64,000 nt of DNA from Helianthus annuus. Lineage: Eukaryota; Streptophyta; Magnoliopsida; Asterales; Asteraceae. The stretch lies in assembly GCF_002127325.2 (NCBI RefSeq), contig NC_035435.2, forward strand, positions 114,077,235 through 114,141,234. The letters are read 5' to 3'. The notes beneath the pieces were generated by a model that worked only from the letters and a program-made list of their open reading frames with translations, made no database searches and was not told the origin of the DNA. Of this stretch, positions 57,135-64,000 are shown one piece after another (the first letter of the stretch is position 1; each line of letters opens with the position of its first letter). The translations under genes were made by a program, and so were the position numbers.

Positions 57135-57553
57135 GAGTAAACTGCCATTTTGGTCCCTGTGGTTTGGTCACTTTTGCCACTTTAGTCCAAAACTCAAACT
57201 TTTTGCATCTGGGTCCCTGTGGTTTCAGTTTTATTGCCAATTTGTTCCAAAAATGAAACCAGGTCATATTTTTCTTATAAAATCCTGCTATTCTGTCATT
57301 TTCCGCAAATGCAAAATGATCATTTCTTTTTTATAAATAAATACCATATTTTATAAGACAAATATGACCTGATTTACCTCTGAGGAAAACGATAAAATTG
57401 CAGGATTTTATAAGACAAATATGACCTGGTTTCATTTTTGGACCAAAACGGCAATAAAACTGAAACCACAGGGACCCGGGTGCAAAAAGTTTGAGTTTTG
57501 GACTAAAGTGGCAAAAGTGACCAAACCACAGGGACCAAAATAGCAGTTTACTC
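57135..57553. mobile_element. Mutator-like MITE with 9-bp target duplication
   Basis: The left end GAGTAAACTGCCATTTTGGT is mirrored by the right end, and arms of about 165 bp include CCCTGTGGTTTGGTCACTTT and its complement. The perfect 9-bp direct duplication TTTCTTTTT is at 57126-57134 and 57554-57562. There is no coding capacity. Long terminal inverted repeats and a 9-bp duplication are the Mutator superfamily signature. Confidence 0.92.
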
Positions 57554-57902
57554 TTTCTTTTTTTTCAATTATGTCCTATTATTAATTGGAATATATTAGG
57601 GTAAAGCAGCTGTTAGCGTTAGACTTGTAATTTGCATTTCGGGTCGTATTACACCTTCATATACTTTTGCCGAATATATCAATTACATATACAAGATGTG
57701 CATATATTGGTCAAAAGTGATTTGGATTAACTTAATATGTATTGAGCCTTGTAAAATTAAATATATTGGCCGGATTGTTTGACTCGTTACTAAACGCTCC
57801 CACCACCTCTAGATAAATGGAGTGTCTCTTACAACTTAAAAACCGTAAAACGAATGTTGCGTGCCAAAATTAAATTGAACAAGGGTTGTTTTTTGGTAAT
57901 TA

Positions 57903-58250
57903 GGCTGGTGGGTATGGTATAAAACTCATAGAGCTTTATAACGCCCCATCAACATCACTTAGACGCCACCTCATATGGTGGACTTTAAAGGCCCTTCCTT
58001 TAGCATCCTTATAATGGTTTAAAGCCCTTTTAAAAAATATAAAAAAAGAAAAAGAAAAAAGAAATAAAAAAATGGAAATCTGATTAGTGAAAATGGAATG
58101 GGTCCCACATGCATACCCTATAGCGCTATTCATTGGGGTAACGAAATTGTCTATAACGCCCTCTCTTAGCGTCTAGGAAATGGGGAAGGAACGCCGTGAG
58201 GCGCCAAAATAGATTAGGTGGCAGGGAGCGTCATACCACACCCACCAGCC
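57903..58250. mobile_element. PIF/Harbinger (Tourist-like) MITE
   Basis: 348 bp, TIR GGCTGGTGGGTRTGGTAT, with a TTA target duplication at 57900-57902 and 58251-58253. TTA duplication and GGC-type ends are characteristic of the superfamily. No transposase. Internal DNA contains TATAACGCCCC and CTATAACGCCCTC in inverted-like arrangement. Confidence 0.85.
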
Positions 58251-58368
58251 TTAATATAACAATAGTGAATTTTCTCCGAGAATTAGATACTGCAAGTAAT
58301 TATTATATTCATTTATTTAAATTTAAATTACGTAATTATATAATTAACATTTCTAGATATTTATATAA

Positions 58369-58622
58369 GAGTAAACTTTCGTTTTGCTTCATGTGATTTG
58401 ATCACTTTAACGGTTTTGCCCCAAACCTTTAAAAATAGCCATTTTCCTCCAATAGTTTGATATGGTTTTTCCATTTTGCTCTCCGCCTCTAACTCTATCT
58501 AAATTGTTTGTTTTTCCATTTTGCTCCCTAGCAAATTAGTGGAGGAAAATAGCTATTTTTAAAGGTTTGGGGCAAAATCATTAAGGTGACCAAACCACAT
58601 GGAGCAAAACCGAAGTTTACTC
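58369..58622. mobile_element. Second Mutator-like MITE with 9-bp target duplication
   Basis: 254 bp with long arms (GAGTAAACTTTCGTTTTGCT at the left mirrored at the right, including TTTGCCCCAAACCTTTAAAA). Target duplication TTTATATAA at 58360-58368 and 58623-58631. It shares the GAGTAAAC terminus with the MITE at 57135 but differs internally. Confidence 0.92.
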
Positions 58623-58634
58623 TTTATATAATTA

Positions 58635-58734
58635 ATCGTTTAACTTTTTAATATTGTAGATTATCTATGATCGAGAATCATTACATCGTTTAACTTTTTA
58701 ATATTGTAGATTATCTATGATCGAGAATCATTAC
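58635..58734. repeat. Perfect 50-bp tandem duplication
   Basis: ATCGTTTAACTTTTTAATAT with following DNA to CATTAC is repeated exactly at 58635 and 58685. It directly follows the MITE target duplication. Confidence 0.93.
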
Positions 58735-58740
58735 AATCTA

Positions 58741-59389
58741 TATTTAACTAGTTTAATACCCGTCCGTTGGACGGGTTACGCTAAGATAACAGACAAAGAC
58801 AATGTATATTCATGGTTTTTCGGTTTGCTTCTCCTTTTCCTCGTTTCCATCTCCTATTTGAAAATAGTACAACAATCGAACTTTTTTTTTAATTTTAAAA
58901 CCCGTGAAACATATTTTGCAAAAACATTATCCAAACACTACAAAAATGACATATTAAATTTTAAGAAGCCAAAAACTTAAAAGCAGGTCAAAATAAAAAT
59001 TACAAACGCACACATTAAGTGAACACAAAACTAAAGTGGGAATGAGCGAATACCGATCCCGTCCCGATCCCGCCCCGATAACGAAAAAACCAAAAATGTG
59101 GATAGCAGTTCCAATACCGAAACATGCCAGGATCAGAATTATCGATATCAGGATCAGGATGACGTCAATATTTTATACATTTGTTCATGGCCCGTGTAAA
59201 GAATATTATAAACAAAAATAACAATTTTAATTTATATACAAAAAACAATATTTACCCTTATGGATAAACATCAGCTTCACCATTTATAATCTACCCACCG
59301 TTTGGTTTTCTCCATGCACCTCAATAGTCAACAGGCTATTATAACAGCCACCCACTACTTCCTTTTCTCGATACACATCAAGTCCCCCT
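58741..59389. other. Intergenic DNA with GC-rich simple repeats
   Basis: Contains the small palindrome CCCGTCCGTTGGACGGG near 58759, in a context (CTAGTTTAATA upstream) seen at ends of several plant repeats. A stretch near 59050-59160 has CCGATCCCG units and GATATCAGGATCAGGATGAC. No gene was recognised. Its right end would be the promoter of the next gene, where TTTATAAT at about 59284 is a weak TATA candidate. Confidence 0.4.
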
Positions 59390-60801
59390 CAATCCATCAG
59401 ATCAAAACACACACAGAGAGAGAGAGATAGAGAGAGAGGGAGAGAAGAAACACAGACACTACAACACAGAGAAGTCGGTGAACTTCCGATCGGCGAGACC
59501 ACTCTGGCAAGTGCACATCTTCAACTGCTAAATCGCGGAAAGCTGCAAAGGTCAGATTCGTATATGGCATAATTAGGGTTTCGTGGTCGGGTTGTGATCA
59601 GAAAAAACAATGGACCTTCATTTACTTTTGTTTTGTGTTGATCTGGGTTCTTCAATACACAAAGAGAAACCTGTTTGTTGGGGTTTCTTTCTTTTTTTCT
59701 TTTTATGCTTATTATTACTATTATTTTTTGGATGTAAATCTGCGATTAAAGTCTGAAAAAGTATTAGTACGATTCATAGATTTGATATTTGTTCGTGTTG
59801 TACGCCTTTCTGAGCATACTTAGCTTTCAAAATCGTTTATATCTTGTGTTTTTACATGAAGAATGTTAGATGTAACATATGGACTACTATTTGTGAGGCC
59901 AAGGTTTATGTGATGAAAGAACATGAACTATTCTGTTGATTTTGATTATATTGAACTTATGACTAATGATAAATAGTTGTTTAATTTTTAATTAAATACA
60001 TGTTAATAATTTCCTGTTGATACATTATATATGAGTGTTCTAATACTTATGGGCTTATTCAATAGTTGAACTTGCTTCTTTTGACATCGGTGTATAGTTA
60101 GTAAGATTGTTTTTTTTTTCAGGTGCATAAATGTGTTTTAACTGTGTCTACATGGTTAAGTATTATGCCTCTGTGTCTATTTTACTTTCATCTTTGTTTT
60201 TAATGTTGTTTAACAACACACCCTGTTGAGTGGTTTGAAGCCGATAACACACCTTCACAAGATTCTGGACAAAGGCTGTTGTTTAACTTATTCTAAACCC
60301 ACAAAGATTTTACCTTGATGCATACTGCTATACTAATAGTTGTAATGAACTGAAAAAAGTTTACACAGGAAATAGAAGAATAAACTAAAGTTTAACTTAT
60401 TAACTAAAGAACAAAAAATAAGCAGTTTTAATATTTGATCAACGGTAAAAAAAAAAAATAACATCAGCCATTAAAAAAAAGGTTCATTCGTTCATTTCTT
60501 CATCACAGTAGGTATGGAAATTTATACCAGTACATGAATTTCGGTTCGTCTTACTATGGATGTTTTTATTGTACAGAATGGCTGCGGATGTGAAGATACG
60601 CAAAAAACAAACTACGAAGGCGAGAACACTTGACAACCTCCTAGAAGATTGTGCGGTGCACTTAAGGAAGTGATTGATGAGAACGATCAATTGCATCTGA
60701 ATGAATATAACCCCAGCGGTGGCAGCTACGTAATTAGCGAGCTCTGGAATTTCAAGGAAAACCGAAGAGCTACACTAAAGGGGTTATCAGCTACATTCTG
60801 A
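59390..60801 (+). pseudogene. Small plant gene with 5'UTR intron, probably frame-shifted
   Basis: A GA-rich leader (from about 59400) reaches a donor AAAG|GTCAG at 59551. The intron ends GTACAG at 60576, followed at once by ATGGCTGCGG (ATG 60578-60580). The first frame codes MAADVKIRKKQTTKARTLDN then LLEDCAVHLRK and stops at 60671. The next frame continues from 60655 with LKEVIDENDQLHLNEYNPSG then GSYVISELWNFKENRRATLK and stops at 60799. The second piece looks like real protein, so the original ORF was probably about 73 codons, broken by an indel near 60650-60658. I do not recognise the family. It is basic at the start and hydrophilic, with no signal peptide. An alternative acceptor exists at 60122. 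Confidence 0.5.
59410..59450 (+). repeat. GA microsatellite in probable 5'UTR
   Basis: ACACAGAGAGAGAGAGATAG and continued GAGAGA runs, followed by a leader-like sequence. GA/CT tracts are common in plant 5' leaders. Confidence 0.7.
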
Positions 60802-60861
60802 AGTGCACCAATCAATAAAGATCCACAATTTTGTTAGACCAGTACAGCGTCTTGTTTACGT

Positions 60862-60958
60862 TGTATGTTACCGTGTATGTTACGGTGTATGGTACGCTGT
60901 ATGTTACGCTGTATGTTACGGTGTATGTTACGGTGTATGTTACGGTGTATGTTACGGT
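60862..60958 (+). repeat. 12-bp minisatellite TGTATGTTACGG
   Basis: About eight tandem copies of TGTATGTTACGG with one or two variants (CCG, GCT). The long open frame through it is a product of the repeat and not a gene. Confidence 0.93.
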
Positions 60959-61737
60959 CTTTTGTTATCGAGTCTGTAAGTTCTGTCAAGATTACCAAGT
61001 TTTACTTAGTAATATGTTTTGTCCATGTTTGATGCTTGACTGTTTAACTTTTAGTCTTAAGCTCGTTTAAGCTCGATTGGAACGCACAGTGAGTTAGTTT
61101 TCTTGAAGCATTTCAAATGATTGGTCTTTGCATTTAAGGAACTTATAACAACCCTGTATTAGTTGATTAAATTTGATTAAAGTCAAAAAAAATTTCGTCT
61201 TATATCTTACGTTAATGTAGAAGAAACTTAAAATAGTAAACCCATTGTCTTCGAATCTAATTGAGGTTATTTTACCATGTGATTATCGTTGAAACTGAAC
61301 TAATTAAGCTTCTTTGTATGTTTATTTACTTACATTTGATGAATTGGAGTGTTTAAAGTTTTTCATGTGAAACGAATAAAGGGGTATCATATAAAAATAG
61401 GGTAACATCCGAATGACAATTATGTCACTACAATGGATTTTCTGAAAATAATTTTTTTAATAACGGAAGACTCAAACTGTTATGAATTTATAAGCTCAGT
61501 GGCTAAAAAAACCAAATAATAAATTTACGAGCTCAGGTTGATGTTTCACACATATCAAAAGGACGCAAATTGCATTTTGCTCTAATTTATAAAAGGAAAA
61601 CCTACGTGAACGGTGTACAACCAGAAACAATATAAAATAAAACTGATAGAGAGATAAAACTTGAAATATTGTCGTTTTAATGCAAAAGTAAATGTTAAAC
61701 AACACGGTGGAAAAGTGTTATAACAATCAAACGTGGT
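60959..61737. other. Intergenic region between small gene and RPA-like gene
   Basis: AT-rich. The right part is the 3' flank of the RPA-like gene on the minus strand. No domain, repeat terminus or RNA gene was recognised. Confidence 0.4.
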
Positions 61738-62300
61738 TTACTGCTTCAATTTTCTCGGCTTTTGGATCGTCCTCTTTAACCTCGAAGATAGCCTCTTTTC
61801 GACTTGTTGGGTTGATGCACGATGCTCATTTGTCAAAGATGGGATATTTTTGGCATCGTCTACTACTGACGCATCCTGATGGTTCACATCAACAACCACT
61901 TGAAAGTTAAGTATGAAAGCAAGGAATAGAAAGTATAAATATGAAGTTTGTTTACATGTAAAAACAACTACCAATTCTTCTTGACTTGTTGCATTGTGGA
62001 CATCTGATGAAGTTGGTGTACATCTAGCATCATCTACCCGGGAACATTTAGAATTGCCAGTGTCGACCTCATGTTCCACGTTATCAACCACCTAAAGTTG
62101 TTACACAAATTTGAATGTAAGCAATATAAAGTATATGCACAAAGGTTTTTAGATATAAAAAAGATTACCGATGACGTATTTTCTTCTTGTTGAGTTGTCG
62201 TCTGGTCCGCATCTGACAAATTTGGCGTATTTTTGGGATCATTTGTTGGGGCAAACTGAGAATTAGCATAATCAACCTCATGTTCCGTATCTACAATCGC
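61738..62300 (-). repeat. Tandemly duplicated exon-intron units in the RPA-like tail
   Basis: Three consecutive exons (62300-62169, 62091-61972, about 61898-61741) encode related peptides: IVDTEHEVDYANSQ, VVDNVEHEVDTGNS and VVVDVNHQDASVVDDAKN, with DDAKN-type and TP/IP.L.D motifs in step. The introns between and before them (62378-62301, 62168-62092, 61971-61899) are also alike: each about 73-78 bp, starting GTAAT or GTAGT, with ATATACTTT-like centres and ending in ACTTTAG or TTTCAAG. Units therefore arose by tandem duplication of about 200 bp. Confidence 0.8.
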
Positions 62301-64000
62301 CTAAAGGTATTACACACACATTAAGAATAAACAAAAAAAGTATATATAGGAAGTTGATTTACACGTGAAATGAATTACCGATGACAACGACGTTTTAGAT
62401 TCTGTCGGCAAAATACGTGGTCCCCATAATGACTCGTGTATCATGTCCCATTCATCATCATTGATCCGACATAAAAACTCGCTAGCTTCGTCATGGAGAA
62501 CTTCAGCAGAAGGACATGTTGAAGGAAGTAAAGTGGTAGCAAGATTATTAATATCATCACCCAAGTATTTTGATACGGTGAAGCGTGGACTGTAAGTAGG
62601 TGCCAAATTGTAATCATCAACTCTTATCCTAAAAATCACATGCCGAGCACATAAAGCGTCCATCAGAAATTCATATATCCAATACGGATCATTAGCACCC
62701 TATAAAAACACCAAGACAAAGTATTATAAATTAGAAAAAAAAAGATAACATAAGCATGAAAAAAAATCATGAATGAGTATATAGACATGGCCATTTTTAA
62801 GTATAAAGATCCGAAGACATATATGTCATAATTAGTACATGATAATATATAAAATATACCTCTGATAAGGTCTTTATAATCAATTGTTCAGCCGTAAGTC
62901 CGAGAAGAAGATTTGCAGCATCGTCAAAGAGAACACATGTAATCTCTTTTTCTTGGTTCCATAATTGAACAGCCAGTTTATACCTAAATAAAGAAAACCG
63001 ATAACAATATATAAGAATAAAAAAGTCAGATCCACGAATAATAGTCAAAACCCTTTGTGTGTAAGACCACAGTATTAATGTATCAACCGGAACCGGTACC
63101 AAATGTCCGAATCAACTGAACGGGTACTTTATCGGTACCAAATCAATACAAACTGACGACACTTTTCCGGTGCCGCTTACGTTATTGGTCGAAACCGGTT
63201 TTACCAATTTATGTCGACAAATATATGTACCGATCAGGAACTGAAACGTACCGTACCGAGTACATTAGGTATCGGTACCGCTACCCAGTTGTGGGGCTTT
63301 TAGGTACTGTTTGTTACCGAGGTGATCCCTAGTTTTAAAATCCTACAGAAACTTACGAATGACGGGGATTGACGACATATCTATTGCATTTCAAACAAAG
63401 GTAGCGTGCATCTGAAAAAGTCGTCTTCTTACGACATATGGTACACCGAACGTACTTCCAATCCTCCTCTAAATCAACACCAATTATTGTGCCCTCAACA
63501 TTGTACATTTTTCCCTTTAAAAAGATATGAAGAAATTTAGGCATGACCATGGTAAAAGCTGCTGGTTGTAGACTAAAAAGCACTAACAATACCTTAGCAA
63601 GACCATCTTTAATATAATTATAGATGTCAAATACACTAACAACAGACATGTCCTCGTTGCTTTGATCATCCAATGTGAATATAACAGGCGGCACTACACT
63701 GTTAACATAAATAAATAAATAAAGTTAGTATTTACAAGTAGACTAATCGTATGTCACAATGAACGGAAAATTAGGAAAGAATTGCTGTACATGTTTTTGA
63801 AGGCCTCAATGACAATAGGGAAATCCAGATTGAGATAAAGTTCAGTGGCAACCATTGACACTAAACACGGACCCCCTGGTATAATTTGACACTATTATAT
63901 ATAGGTTGAAATATTAACTGATGAAAATACATAGTATTTTAGAAAAAACATACCGTCGAACATTCGGACCTTGCAACCGGTCAAAATAACCAAAATTTTA
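61738..64000 (-). CDS. RPA70-like protein (replication protein A large-subunit homologue), 3' part
   Basis: Exons on the minus strand, all with GT..AG borders and consistent phase for the first seven: beyond 64000-63954, 63875-63791, 63698-63357, 62983-62860, 62699-62379, 62300-62169, 62091-61972, then the last exon ending with TAA at 61738-61740. The fourth OB-fold region is present: ILVILTGCKVRMFDG, then VATELYLNLDFPIVIEAFKN. The C-terminal domain has a zinc ribbon (CTICRKKTTFSDARYLCLKC, CX2CX12CX2C) followed by YKLAVQLWNQEKEITCVLFD and ANLLLGLTAEQLI. RPA70 binds single-stranded DNA in replication and repair in the nucleus. Plant RPA-like copies often accompany Helitrons, but no Helitron feature is seen here. 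The acceptor of the last exon is uncertain: 61898 fits the repeat pattern but breaks the phase, and 61875 keeps it. The Ser/Asp/Thr-rich tail ends KRTIQKPRKLKQ, a possible nuclear signal. The N-terminal part lies beyond the window. Confidence 0.85.
63060..63330. repeat. ACCGGTACC-rich repeat in RPA-like intron
   Basis: The 372-bp intron 62984-63356 contains many ACCGGTACC, CGGTACCAAAT, and GTACCG units (for example GGAACCGGTACC near 63086). It is a simple GC-richer repeat, probably a small inserted element, with no coding capacity. Confidence 0.65.

Noticed and set aside
60862..60958. Relationship between the TGTATGTTACGG array and the CACCGTAAGTTACGGTGG units of the chromovirus LTR
   Set aside because: Only GTTACGGTG is shared, and unit length and symmetry differ. 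Chance is the simpler explanation.
60831..61070. 79-codon frame with repeated VTVYVTVY residues
   Set aside because: It is the translation of the 12-bp minisatellite TGTATGTTACGG and has no gene-like context.
61738..64000. A Helitron carrying the RPA-like gene
   Set aside because: Plant Helitrons can carry RPA-like genes, but I saw no Rep/helicase, no CTRR hairpin terminus and no TC start in this window.

Overview
The window is nuclear DNA of a flowering plant. It is AT-rich, most of its length is LTR retrotransposons nested in one another, and genes are few, with canonical GT..AG introns. The repeat families look like those of Asteraceae (sunflower, lettuce or tansy relatives), but that is inference from memory. 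No prokaryotic, organellar, rRNA, tRNA or CRISPR feature was seen.

Layout. (1) 1-3092: decayed gag part of a Ty1/copia element, minus strand. (2) 3526-35108: one 31.6-kb nest bounded by a perfect 5-bp target duplication (TACTG). The outer, apparently non-coding Ty3/gypsy element has 1.38-kb LTRs at 3531-4913 and 33722-35103. Inside it lies an Athila-like Ty3/gypsy element (6228-31438, minus strand) with gag, protease, RT/RNase H, integrase and a third ORF. Inside the Athila LTR lies a Ty1/copia element (19657-29778, minus strand, target duplication ATGCA) with gag, integrase and RT/RNase H. (3) 35109-37845: AT-rich DNA with a dispersed ACGCCA motif and two long hairpins. (4) 37846-38268: an inverted-repeat MITE. 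(5) 39115-39319: the first exon-like part of an L-type lectin gene, cut off by (6) 39320-56926, a non-coding LTR element in a tandem arrangement (partial internal region, LTR, internal region, LTR). It carries a young Tekay/Del-type chromovirus (46878-55354, plus strand, target duplication ATTAA). (7) 56927-57134: a WD40-like gene fragment. (8) 57135-58734: three TIR MITEs or MITE-like elements with recognisable target duplications, and a 50-bp tandem duplication. (9) 59390-60801: a probable small gene or recent pseudogene with a 5'UTR intron. (10) 61738-64000: the 3' part of a multi-exon RPA70-like (replication protein A large subunit) gene, minus strand, whose C-terminal tail is built from three tandemly duplicated exons.

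Function. The retroelements encode the usual capsid, protease, reverse transcriptase/RNase H and integrase activities. Every copy read here has stops or frame breaks, so none looks autonomous now. Insertion order can be read from the nesting: outer gypsy, then Athila, then copia; and the tandem non-coding element, then the chromovirus. The host genes visible (lectin, WD40, small ORF, RPA-like) are unrelated to one another, and the first two are fragments. I found no convincing new biological system. The best second-look items are the RPA exon triplication, the two truncated tandem LTR arrangements, and several oriented short-motif arrays in retroelement leaders and in 35.7-37.7 kb.
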